Of a stretch of 64,000 nucleotides of DNA, positions 24,299 through 34,566 are shown piece by piece (position 1 is the stretch's first letter; the number at the start of each line of letters is the position of its first letter). Origin of the DNA: Ophioderma brevispina (taxonomy: Eukaryota > Echinodermata > Ophiuroidea > Amphilepidida > Ophiodermatidae). A program made the translations under genes and the position numbers. The stretch covers positions 124,001-188,000 of the forward strand of contig JAMKCH010049271.1 in the NCBI GenBank assembly GCA_023653785.1, read 5' to 3'. Below the pieces are notes generated by a model, which worked only from the letters and a program-made list of their open reading frames with translations, did no database searches and had not been told where the DNA came from.

Positions 24299-24789
24299 AA
24301 GCACTGAAATAGAAGCGATCACTGATACGGCAACACCACCTCAACCTCCCCGTAATCAATTACCCGAGTCACAACTTAATAACATTAACTCAAGTTCCTG
24401 TATTTTCCCGTCATATCATGTAAACTAACTAAGGAAACGTCAATATTGAATCCGATAACTTTTCCGTACATTGTAATTATCTCTCTCACACTTCTCCCTT
24501 CATAACCCGTAGATTTCGTCACCCCAACCAAATCGAATGACATGACTTATTATTGATCTTTTACCCTGTAGTCGTATCTCTCATTTTCTAAATAATAACA
24601 CGGTATTGATTCATTCCAAAAATTCTTTCGTGTTTTAACCTTTGTTTATCTCAAAAGTAGCCCCCATGTGCTAACCCGTATAGTTCCTAGCCACAATTTT
24701 TTCCACAACTCTTCAACTCGCCATATAAGTCCCATCAGTTTTATGACCTCCTCTTGCTTCCTCTTCCAGTTTTTCGTTCTTTTTCTCTG
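24299..24789. other. No gene seen
   Basis: C/T-rich on this strand, no coding signal or repeat recognised. Confidence 0.4.
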
Positions 24790-25010
24790 ATACTCAACCA
24801 TCCTCCAGCACTAACTAACGTCTAGCGCACTCACTAACCTCTGCGTTGACCTCTACTGTCGAGAAGCTGCAGAGTACATCCGTCAAAGGCTAAGTGATGT
24901 TTGTTTCGTTTTGATGATTTGCTATATTGAAAGAGTCTTGGCCGCCATCGTCTGAGCCCATAGACAATGTTGAGGTATAGCGCTACCAGCCTGGCCACCA
25001 AGCCTTGTTC
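24790..25010 (-). repeat. Dispersed ~220-bp repeat, copy 1
   Basis: Read on the minus strand it matches 52443-52660 in order: TGGTGGCCAGG, CTATACCTCAACATTGTCTA, CAGACGATGGCGG, ATCAAAACGAA, AACATCACTT, CTCGACAGTAGA, GTGCGCTAGACG and TGCTGGAGG. About 80-85% identity by eye. Copy 2 abuts the 3' end of LINE-C; this copy lies ~490 bp past the 3' end of LINE-A. It could be part of a LINE 5' region or an independent element. Confidence 0.75.
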
Positions 25011-25712
25011 AAATCAGGATGTATTAAGTCATTAATATGCTATCGTTATAAAAAAAAAAGAAGTAACATTGAAATCTTATTCATAATTATTGGTCAAATC
25101 AGCGATTGTTATTGTTTATATTTCCAGCAGTATGCCACAAATGTATGTATCTGAAAACATCTCAAATATGTTAATATCTCAGCCTCGTTCGCAACATTGG
25201 AAAATCGCAGGTGTCTCTCTGGAAGTAATCTCTTATAGCTCGCGACCTTCCGGGCGCGAGCAATAAGTACATACAATGATTATTAACTAGTATCATTTTC
25301 ATACAAATAGGAATAGAAATAAGTACATTTTAATTTTAATACCGGCTCGTACCGGATGTTTATTTGGACTTTAAAAATAATTAAATCTAATCATTTACAC
25401 ATTGTGTCACATTGGAATAGTAAATACCAAGATTTTTATTGTTTTGTTACGCTATGTGCGAGTCCAGCATTTTAAGAACATTTCTTGTCCATATGTTAAA
25501 TACACTCGGTAAGTTGTAAGTCAGTTGGACTATCTAAACTTGGTGTATTCTTTAGTACAAATGGTTTATTTATATCAGACTATTGATCACCCCATGCCCA
25601 TACCAGTCTAGTATTTCTTTTATGAGCTGAATAATGGTATGCATTGTCTGATTTAAGAAAGGTGCACATTCTATTGACTAGTGGTAGCTTGGAAGATGAT
25701 ACTATTTGTTAA
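25011..25712. other. No gene seen
   Basis: AT-rich, nothing recognised. Confidence 0.5.
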
Positions 25713-25813
25713 GGGGACAGTACACCATAAAATAAAAAAAATCTACATTTTGCATCCTATTTTGATCCCATGTTAGGTCATTAGTACCTGGGTGAAGAAT
25801 ATTCGAAAAATAA

Positions 25814-25832
25814 AGGTCAAGGTCAAAGGTCA
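25814..25832 (+). promoter_or_regulatory. Triple AGGTCA half-sites
   Basis: The bases read AGGTCAAGGTCAAAGGTCA: three perfect nuclear-receptor half-sites, the last two one base apart (DR1 arrangement). DR1 sites bind RXR/HNF4/COUP-type receptors in animals. Whether this one is bound is unknown; it is carried by a mobile element. Confidence 0.5.
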
Positions 25833-26403
25833 CCTCATTCGCATAATAATGGGCGGCCATCTTGGAATCCCAGGGTTTTCTCCGTAACCAAATGTAGTAG
25901 GGGGGTTGAAATTTGGATATGGTGTTCTACTATAGATACTGCAGTGCGCTACAGAGCCCTTTTTTGAGATTTTATAACGTAAATCACAATTTTTATGCAT
26001 CAAATATCAATTTTGTGTAATTTTTATCATATGTTTGGAGAGTTTTGAATTTTAAATATTATTTTTTCAATAATAAGGTACAAATGTCAAAAAAGGGCTC
26101 TGTAGCGCACTAAAGAATGTTATGATTTATAAACACTGAAAGTTTGAGCTTTCTAGCACTTTCCGTTGCTGAGAAAAACCCCGGGAAAGTTGTAAAACAG
26201 CGCATTCAGGATATCGCTTTTATGGTCTAGAAACACTTAATTTGCATATTATGTAAATTATTTTATATATAAATGCAAATTTGAGAGCAGATTTAGAAAG
26301 TACATGAATTTTTCAAAAAAATGATACCACTTGCAGACTTTAGCTATGTTACATTAAGAAGTTACGGAATTTTAAAAGGAAAAATGATAAAAATAGCTGG
26401 GTG

Positions 26404-26451
26404 AAAAACAATAAAAACAAAAGAAATTAGCGCACTACATTTCTTTTGTTT
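26404..26451. repeat. Hairpin inside the TTAA element
   Basis: AAAAACAATAAAAACAAAAG and the AAAT that follows pair with ATTTCTTTTGTTTTTTATTG across a loop made of TAGCGCACTAC, the word shared with the element's 25-bp inverted repeat. Confidence 0.6.
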
Positions 26452-26633
26452 TTTATTGTTTTGAGGCAAGCTTTTGAATCAGTTGGCGAACTAGAATCGA
26501 CGATAACTTTCGAACCGAATGTCCGATTTGAATGAGATAAAAAGTATTTTGAAGAGCAAAATGTGCTCTTTAATTTAAGAAATAGTCTTAAAATGGCACT
26601 TCAAGGTGACTCATGGTGTAACTCTCCCCTTAA

Positions 26634-27275
26634 GCATTAATATGCATTGTTTGGGTTAAGCATGTTTAGAAAGATTTCTTGGTTGGGGCAAGCTAATCTT
26701 CACTCCGCACTTAACATCCGTAACGTCCGAGTCTTCCTGTGAGAATGGTCCTCAAAATTTAACATTGCAGGATAAGTGCCAAAATACACTCTAATTATAG
26801 ATAGTGTATCCCCAAATACAACTAAAATTCTGGCAAAATACCTGAGGTGAACTTAACTAGGGATTCTGTCTTCCGTTTGATCCTTAAATTTGTCAGCTAC
26901 GACTGCAAAGTGGACGAGAGCATCTGACCAGATAGTCAGCTGCATGGGGAATCGCTTTTGAGTACTGCCATTATCGGCATATTTGCCACCTGTTTGGATG
27001 GATCTGAACTTCTTATGGACCCGAGTTAACATTTGGTGGATGGAATCCTTAAAAGCTATTTGGTTGGGAATCGTGTACTACCGTATACTCTACTACTCTA
27101 CTTTTTGGAAAGTAAGATGGAGACCTATATAGAACAACCACACCGAATTCTAGAACAGAATTATAGACTAAATATTCCATATCAACAGAGTTAAAACCAG
27201 CATTGTAAACAAGGTATTAAATTGAATCCGATCTTCAATTCAAAGGTACGTTCAAGTACAGGCACACGATAAATG
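26634..27275. other. No gene seen
   Basis: AT-rich sequence up to the candidate LTR. Confidence 0.45.
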
Positions 27276-27572
27276 TGTGTAACAGCTCGTTCTTTCAATA
27301 CAAAAATCTCAATTAGATCTTTCAAGTTGTTTTCAGTATTTGGAAGAGCTCATGTATCTGAGCAGTTCATAAACTTATCAGAATTTCAGAAAACAATACA
27401 ATTGTATGTATTAGTACCATGCATGAGATCTCTTATAGCTTTAATTGTATATTTGTAATGTTATTTATTTGCAAAAGTCAAGTACACTCTTAAATTAAAC
27501 ATTTGAATATTATATATCGTGTCGGCTAATGAATTTGTGTGTGAATTAGAAAGCCACTAAAACTGTTAGCCA
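27276..27572 (+). mobile_element. Candidate 5' LTR, ~297 bp
   Basis: The segment starts TGTGTAACAG and ends CTGTTAGCCA; these match as inverted ends at 8 of 10 positions and begin TG and end CA as LTRs do. A TATA-like stretch (ATTATATATCG, near 27511) and an ATTAAA (near 27495) lie in the 3' part. A primer-binding site follows after 7 bases. No second copy is present in the window, so the LTR call rests on ends plus PBS. Confidence 0.5.
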
Positions 27573-27579
27573 AGATTGA

Positions 27580-27597
27580 TGGGGGCTCGTCCGGGAA
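27580..27597 (+). promoter_or_regulatory. Primer-binding site for tRNA-Pro
   Basis: TGGGGGCTCGTCCGGGAA matches the complement of the 3' end of animal tRNA-Pro (with CCA) at 17 of 18 bases; only the last base differs. This is the standard minus-strand primer site of many LTR retroelements. Its place 7 bases after a TG...CA segment supports a decayed LTR retrotransposon reading to the right. No recognisable gag or pol follows. Confidence 0.7.
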
Positions 27598-30500
27598 ATG
27601 TTTCATTAAGGGAGGATGCTGTCTAATTCCATTAAAGAAAAGTTCTAATTTCTAAAATAGATTTTTGGAAATGCATCAGTAGTAAATTGATTATTGTACA
27701 CTTCAGTATTTTACTACATCGTAGTACAGGCTTGTCTACGGTGCGTTGACAGCGATCTGTTGGATGTTAACTCACAACAGTCGAAGTCAAGATTCATATT
27801 TGGGCACTACTCTAACTAGTTGGTGTCCGTAACGTTACGGTAGCTACAAATTTATCATTGCTGAAACTTTTTTTTTAGCGGAATTGTTAAAGTGATTTTT
27901 ATAGCTTTTTTCCAAGTGTTAAAGAGGTACACTATTTCTTTTAGGCACCAATTTTGCGTAGTTGGTTTCAAAGAACACACATTTGGATCATCTTCCCGCT
28001 ATTGTATTGCAATCTATAACCCAGGATCGCTAGTCATTAGAAATGGGACAAACCTTCTCGCTTTCGTTGGTAAAGCGTTTTTTAAGGAAAGACGCTTTTA
28101 AAACATGTTAAAGCGGAACTTGATTTGAAACGCGAGAGCGGGTACAGCTAGGAAAAAATAAATGAAGCAAAATTAGCTGTTGATGTAGAAAGCAAAAACA
28201 ATCCAGTACAATTTTGCAGGAAATAGCCGTAGAGAAATAGAAATTAGCAAAAGTGCTGTTGAAGTTAGAAAAAATCCAAACACTACATACAACGTGAAAT
28301 AGTACATGCAAAAGGAAATGTGGAATGGTCGGTGGTCTTTTGGTGCATCTTCTCTGATAGTACGGAGGATTCCCACATAAGAAACATACGGTGATTATAA
28401 GCATTGAAGTCTTGCCCCATGTAGGAATGTGTTGTTGTATTGGTGCTTCTCTCTTATTTTTCTTAAATGTAGGTGATCAAAAGTTTTAACGCAACCGACC
28501 CAAGAGAAAACTGATATAGAGGCCCGGTGTCACGAACTAGAGTCCTATAGTTCATCTGTCCCATTTTGTTCTCTCCATCGTACCCGTCTAAACAAGGTCA
28601 CTGTTTTATTCCCTTATATATTTACGTCAGTTAGGGTACTCTTACAGGACTCCTCCCTATTAAATGGTCGTACAATACACTTGATGGTGGTACTTGAAAT
28701 GTACTTCGAAATTACTAATGAAAAAAGTATATTTCGATTACAGCTGTTATTACTCGAAATTTTAACTTTGACAGCAACAAAAAAGAGTACTAAGGATATT
28801 CCGCGAAATGTACTTTTTATCTAGACATTTTAGGAACAAGGGAGAGTGATATTGATACATTTCAGCACTTTATATCAGGTATTCTCGAATGTATCTTCGG
28901 ATGAGTGTTCCACTCTGTACCATAAAGAATTTAGTTCTACAAGTACATTTCGGGGGTATACAGTATTCTAAATGTACTCCAAGTTTAGCCAGGGACTCCA
29001 GATACTCTTACACTGGACTGTCTGAACACGCTTAAAATCAGACACTTGTACAGCTTAACATTTCGCGATGTAGAATGAAATGTGTTTGAAATTACCACAA
29101 ACGAGATGTAACGAATCAATTTAAAGATAACGCTGTTTTGGATATCTCAGACAGCGACAGTGTGTTTGTTGTTTTGTTTTTTTCTGAGTCATCTGTTGGC
29201 AACGACAGGTCCGATGAGGAATTTCACAGCCTATTTACTCTTTGCTAATAGACACTCTCACTCCCTACCTTGGCTGGTCAGCACCATCCTGGAGAGACCC
29301 CTGCACACATGAGCAACTTTCATATCATGTTGTGGGTGAAAAGTTCTCTGTTCGAATCGATTCGTTGACAAGAAATTCAGCTTTTCACCCGCAAGAGAAC
29401 CCATCTTGCACATTATTTCTAAACGTGTCCAATTGACAAAACGCGACAAAAACTAGAATGACAAGTTAAACAAATTTAAACCAATTTGTGAAGTGCAGAT
29501 CGCTATATTAATGATAAGAAATCATGATCTTGGCTTTAACAAAGAACCATTTCCCTGTGGTCACCGGTGTAAAAGAGATATGGTCCGTCGAACCATGTCC
29601 GGGTTTCATAACAATAACGGAATAACTTGAAATAATGTTACGTGAAGAGTCCTTGAATCGCGTGCCCCTATTCTTCACCGTTGTAGGAGGACCATATATC
29701 CCCTGCCACACCGGCACATTGCACTTGGATAAAACATGAAGTTCTGATTTGGTCTGGCGAAAACTTGGAATGCTTTGTCCAAAATGTTTGTTCAATGAAA
29801 TACATAATACATCAGTATTGAGAGTATGGTGAAACGCTCGAAATTTCCCCATCCATCCAGTACTGTTTGTTCTATTAGCGCATCTTGCGGGAAAGTAGTC
29901 TGGGAACAAACTTCACGCTGCTTTGCACCTATCCTACATTCCATTAAAGGTGCCAACGAGAGATTTCAGTCATCCATATTTTCTGTGATATATATTGTTC
30001 ATTAGATTAAATGCTCAATAGATCCCTACCTTTTGGTTCCATGGAATAACTTAAAATTAAAACAAAAGGTATTTGCATATGCTTATATTCCAATAGAAAA
30101 CATAGGCGAATTCGTATTTGCTCCTATACAAAATTAGACAATTTCACAATTTTTGTACCCAAGAAACAGTTTCCTCAGCTTAATCCTTACAGATGGGATT
30201 TTGGATATAAAGCTTCACATACACCAGTGCCAAACAGAATTTGCACATTTTTTCGTAGCACCTGTTATTTGAAATCTGCTCGTTGCAACCTTTAAACGGC
30301 TGAGTGTATGTGGACCCCACGAATGGCCGCTAATCTGAAACACGGATACCTCCATGGCTGCGTTCCAAGAGGAAACGAAAACGAATATCCTCTATACGGA
30401 TGTATACACACGATTTGAAACAGTAAAAAGGAACTGTATACATGTTTGGTATGTATGTATGCATGATGTATTGTGATGTGTGGTAGTGCCTCCCAACAAA

Positions 30501-30949
30501 TATATGCGGTTTACAATGTCATCGATATTGATGCGAACATCGCAGGATTCTTAAAATTACAAGATGCACTGAGTTAGGGCTACACATGACTATTGATGTT
30601 ACATAAGTCCCGGCAGATAGCTGTCGCTCTCCGCATGAGACTTTTCCTTGAATGAACAATTTTTTGCAGGCAAGAGGGTTTTGATCACATCAAAAGCTAT
30701 TTGTATTTTGGAGAGTTTGTCTAAAAAACATAAAATGCGTTTTGTATTGTTTTGATAGTCTTTAAGTCATTTCCTCATTTTTTCGTGTTCCAGAGCTGAG
30801 GATATTGATCAACTTATTCTGCACCTTTGGTTACAATTGTACAAAAAGGATAAGTCACAACCTTTAACGTAGTTTGAACAACTAATGACATTTTAATTAT
30901 ATCTAATCCGGGAGTGGGCAGTTCCAATTTTTAAGGGCAACACGTACCT
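27598..30949. other. No recognisable gene; possible remains of LTR-element interior
   Basis: A lysine/glutamate-rich stretch near 28110-28210 (for example KAELDLKRES) could be a gag remnant but is not diagnostic. Between 28695 and 28985 the word (C)GAAATGTACTT or its complement recurs five times. A 133-codon frame at 29508-29909 on the minus strand starts without ATG and resembles no family I know. The rest is plain AT-rich DNA. Confidence 0.4.
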
Positions 30950-31175
30950 GTTAAGACCCCCATTTTTCAGCATCATTGGCACCAAATAGCCATATTTTTT
31001 GAAATTTTGACCACTTTCAACCACAGCCCCTTATTTTTTGGGAACATTGTGAACTGTATGTTCACCCGAAGACCTCTACTTTTTTAAAACATTTGCAAAA
31101 ATGTCATCCAAAGAACCCCCCTATTTATGGGCAATTTGGTATTGTCTCTCACCCAAAGACCCCCTAACAAAAATC
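30950..31175 (+). repeat. Degenerate minisatellite built on CCAAAGACCCCCTATTTTT
   Basis: At least five related units (near 30955, 31025, 31070, 31118 and 31150) share the order C-rich GACCCCC then a T-run, spaced about 35-70 bp. No frame is preserved across the units. Confidence 0.45.
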
Positions 31176-32274
31176 TTTAACAACTTCCGAATCATAAAAC
31201 CGCCAGCTGATTTGATTGGTTGTCCACTGTTAATCGCAAATCTTGCGATCGTGATTTTGGCCACCAGACTGTATAATTGATCTGTGATCTAAGATCGCGA
31301 ACACCACGATCATATGTTTGACATGAAAACTTATGGCACTTGTTTTAGTGCAAGCACATGCATCTGCATTCCTCATGTTTTTATGCCCAATACATATACG
31401 GTGTTTCCATTCACGTTTTGGCATTCACTAGTTCTGACATAAATGATACCACTTCCTAAATTTTGCATTGGTTATATTTCCTTTTTTGGGTGTCAAATTT
31501 CCAATTTCCCGATGGATTTTTGACCTCCAAATGTGTTAAAATTTGTTCATAAAAATACTATTTTCAATTTGACACGGAAATTATCAGTTTGAGACTGATG
31601 GTTGTTTTATCGATTCTTTTTTAACACAAAATTTGTTATTTTGATTCGGATTTTGAGTGATTTCTAAAACTTTCTGTGTCATTTCATTTGACACATTTTT
31701 TCGTGTGTTTGACCAATAATTTTGTGGTTCCCCGGCGAACTGCTTCCGGTCAAATTTGACAATTTTGTCAAATTTACCCAATATAGAACAAGAGAGTACA
31801 ATTAACACCCAATTAGGAGGTTTTGAGAATTTCCGTCCGATATTACTATAACACATTGATGGGAAGGAGGCGAAACCAATAAAAAAACACTTCTCAATTA
31901 AATCTTACACTCTCTCGAAACTTTGGTGTCAAAATTTCACCCTTTGGATCAATATCCCCCTTAACTTTAAGTGAATTTTAAACAGAACGCATTTCGGAAT
32001 GCAGTTTATTGTATGTGCCACCTGGGGTAAAGAGGATAGTATTAAGCGCTATGCGTTACACGAAAACCCTAGGTAAATCATTTGATATTCATTACGGTGG
32101 CCCGGCATGTTAGTCGAATTACACGGCAGAATGCCGCGTGACGGCCAAGGATCCAGGCTAATTAGGTACCCCGGGACGAGTAGGTAGCGTCAATGGTAAG
32201 CGTCGGTGAACATGAATTTCCGTCATGTCATGTCAATTTTGCATCGATCATGTCAAGGACGCGTTTGTTTTTAT
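31176..32274. other. No gene seen
   Basis: AT-rich, then moderately GC-richer from about 32080. It would hold the intron or downstream part of the exon candidate at 32275-32478 if that is real. Confidence 0.4.
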
Positions 32275-32478
32275 TTACCTTGCGATGATGGCTAATGTTT
32301 CTGATGGTGGAAGGTAGGGAAGTAGATTTTCAACAATAAAATGGATGATTAAAGGTGTGGATAGTGCCCCACTAGGAGAGTACCGCTGTTGGAGTAAATG
32401 ATGTTTAAGGGTCAAGTGTAAAGCAAAGCAGACAAGGTTAATCGCTTGATCGTGTCCGTACAGTAGCAAGGTGGCCAT
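32275..32478 (-). CDS. Possible first coding exon of an unidentified host gene
   Basis: On the minus strand an ATG at 32478 opens a 67-codon frame beginning MATLLLYGHDQAINLVC. It runs through an amphipathic, helix-like stretch ending NLLPYLPPSETLAIIAR. The frame closes just after CGCAAG|GTAAAT, which fits the animal 5' splice-donor consensus (AAG|GTAAGT-like). The region upstream (32480-32640) has several CpGs (GACGTCCGCCGCG, ATCGGCGCG), unusual here and compatible with a promoter and 5' UTR. It overlaps no repeat I found. I do not recognise the protein, the start context (TTCATGG) is only fair, and no second exon was located. It could be chance: frames this long occur elsewhere in the window. 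Confidence 0.25.
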   Translation of the reverse strand: MATLLLYGHDQAINLVCFALHLTLKHHLLQQRYSPSGALSTPLIIHFIVENLLPYLPPSETLAIIAR

Positions 32479-32809
32479 GAACTGTAATCGAGTCTTTGGT
32501 AGGCAACGAGCAACTAGCGAAAATCTTGAGTTGAAACAAATTTTGTTGACGTCCGCCGCGAAGACGGAGATAATTAAAAAAAACTGGATCTCTATGAAAC
32601 ATCAGATCGGCGCGATAAATCGTCATCTGAAGAGGTGACGGTGTTGGTGTTAGACAGGGGATTGTTATTTTGACAGAGACATTTGGCCCCGGGGTGGTTG
32701 TTGGCCCAAGTCATGAACGTGGGCCAAGCTTAATTAATTGTGTATAGTAATAAGGACACAATCGATTCTAAAAAACATAATAATGATTAACATTTAGATT
32801 TTGTTTTCG

Positions 32810-32924
32810 CCCAATACCCAAATTATTGCGCTTCGCTAGACGAGAGTGAACAATATTGGGTTGTACTGCGTCTCGCCCAAATTTTTTTCACTCATAGCTT
32901 GGACCAATAAATTTGGGTATTGGG
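32810..32924. repeat. Nested fold-back, 115 bp
   Basis: Outer arms CCCAATACCCAAATTATT and its complement ending GGTATTGGG enclose a second inverted pair (GAGTGAAC...TTCACTC and TTGGG...CCCAA). The whole block can fold into one long interrupted hairpin. Confidence 0.65.
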
Positions 32925-33119
32925 ACTTAAAGAATCCAATTGTATCCCACCCCACACGTCCATACATTTCCATGTATTGTCCAACAGGTTCAAACAGGAC
33001 ACACACAAAAGTCACGCAAGTGCAAAGTGCATAAGACTCAAAAAAGACACACAAGACCATATAAAAAGAACACAAGTAAGTTGGGAGGACACACGAGAAA
33101 AAAAGTCACAATGTGTACC

Positions 33120-33205
33120 TCTGTGAGTATGGGTGTGGGTGTGGGGGGGGGAGGAGTTGGTGGGGTGGTTGCGGTGCGTTTGGTGTGTGTGTGTTGCAGC
33201 ACTGA
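33120..33205 (+). repeat. GT/GGT-rich low-complexity tract
   Basis: Mostly G and T with (GTGTGG)n and (GT)n words and a G8 run. The mirrored reading frames here are artefacts of composition. Confidence 0.8.
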
Positions 33206-33308
33206 TTAGTTGAACCAATATACATGAAATTAACACTGATATGGGATTGTTTAAAACAGCGAAGTATACCCATAGCTTAAAATAGAGTGCAATAGTTTAT
33301 ATAGCTGG

Positions 33309-33807
33309 CCGGGGGTGGGTAACCTGTACACGAGTCCGGGTAATCACCCGCGTTTTAAGTGTTCCGCGGTTACACTCTATGAGACCAGAATCGGAAATGA
33401 AAGGTTACCCTATCTGAGACAAGTTTTGTCGGGATATGGTTCTCAAATGGATACCCTATCCGAGACCAGATCTATTCAAATTGACACGCTATTCGAGACC
33501 CAGGGCCAAGCAATGTTACTATTAGAATTTTAACCTGGGATTTTACAATCCATTTGAGCTATTTTATGGACATTTTATTCTGTTTTGAGCATGATAGCAA
33601 TGCAAAAATCATCATTCTAACAAATTCCTGCTGATTTTATACTGTATCTGAAACTGAAAAGTACAATTTGATACCCTATGTGAGACTGACAGAGACATAG
33701 GTTGAATTTGATACCCTATATTGCAAGTCTCTAGACTTGTCCAGGTCGCACCTTTTTTTGGTAACGCGGGTGGTTACCCGACCAGAATACCAAGTCCCCC
33801 CCCCCGG
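33309..33807. mobile_element. TIR element with internal GATACCCTATnnGAGAC repeats, ~500 bp
   Basis: The left end is CCGGGGGTGGGTAA and the right end CCCCCCCCCCGG. A second inverted block, CGGGTAATCACCCGCGTT (33338-33355) with AACGCGGGTGGTTACCCG (33763-33780), is nearly perfect. The interior carries about six diverged words of the form (GA)TACCCTATnnGAGAC (near 33371, 33406, 33451, 33484, 33670 and 33714). The flanks ATAGCTGG and ATACTGGC may be a decayed 8-bp duplication. The C/G-run ends resemble those of the element at 57099-57418, so both may belong to one hAT-like group. Confidence 0.7.
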
Positions 33808-33825
33808 ATACTGGCCTTTGAGTAT

Positions 33826-34566
33826 TTAGCTGAAACATGTATGTGACTCGAGGTTCCTAAATGGTCGGACGTAAAATATATAAAAAAATTAGTAAAAAAG
33901 TGACCACCTTGCATTTGTCTCTTTTACCTCATATTTAAATAGCTTTCGAAAGAGTTGGCAAGTGATAGTATGTAAATGTCTGTCATGTGTTTTAAATCTT
34001 TACTTCGGGTGTTAAGATAGAGGAACACCTGAAGATAGCAACAAGAAATTAATGACGAATCAACGTGAACAGAATAAACTGAATCGTTTTCATTTGTCAT
34101 TATTGTAAGCATTTGGCTGTGTATTTTTTGAGGCAGCCATTTTTGTTTTGGTCACGTATCTGCTTTCAATATTGCAGATCTGTTTCCATAACAGCAGTCG
34201 GCAGTGAACCAATACAAACTGTGTGTATCAAAACAAGACTGAATAGCGACCCGAATTAACGCCATTACATAAACTAAGAAGAGGCGCTGGCAAGCATGAA
34301 AGACAATCTTTTACGTTGGGCGGTCAGGATGACAGATTATCCATTCTTAACGTCAACAGGTCAAGTGACGATAGTCGCTTCGGGTTTCTACTGAAACTTT
34401 ACACATTCTAAAAGGACTTTCAGCCACTAAGTGAGTATCAAAATGAAGATTGCGCTTATTACTCTGAATGAAATGTTTTGCTTTCCTTTTTAGCACATTA
34501 AAAATGGCAAGACACAAAAAGTAATATCTTTGGAAATAGAAACGTCACCACTTTAGTATTGGTTAG
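33826..34566. other. No gene seen
   Basis: AT-rich, nothing recognised. Confidence 0.45.

Larger units (their letters stand above)
25713..26629. mobile_element. TTAA-flanked element, family 4, 917 bp
   Basis: TTAA occurs at 25709-25712 and 26630-26633. The ends are GGGGACAGTACACCAT and, on the other strand, GGGGAGAGTTACACCATGA. Inside are a perfect 25-bp inverted repeat (25943-25967 with 26087-26111, around GTGCGCTACAGAGCCC) and a hairpin at 26404-26451. The word TAGCGCACTA or its complement occurs three times (25943, 26102, 26428). No transposase frame is present. The TTAA footprint suggests piggyBac-type mobilisation. Confidence 0.75.

Noticed and set aside
29345..29365. GTTCGAATCG resembling a tRNA B box
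   Set aside because: No A box or acceptor-stem pairing around it.
29508..29909. A 133-codon minus-strand frame
   Set aside because: No ATG start, a stop directly upstream, no convincing splice sites and no recognisable domain; possibly chance.
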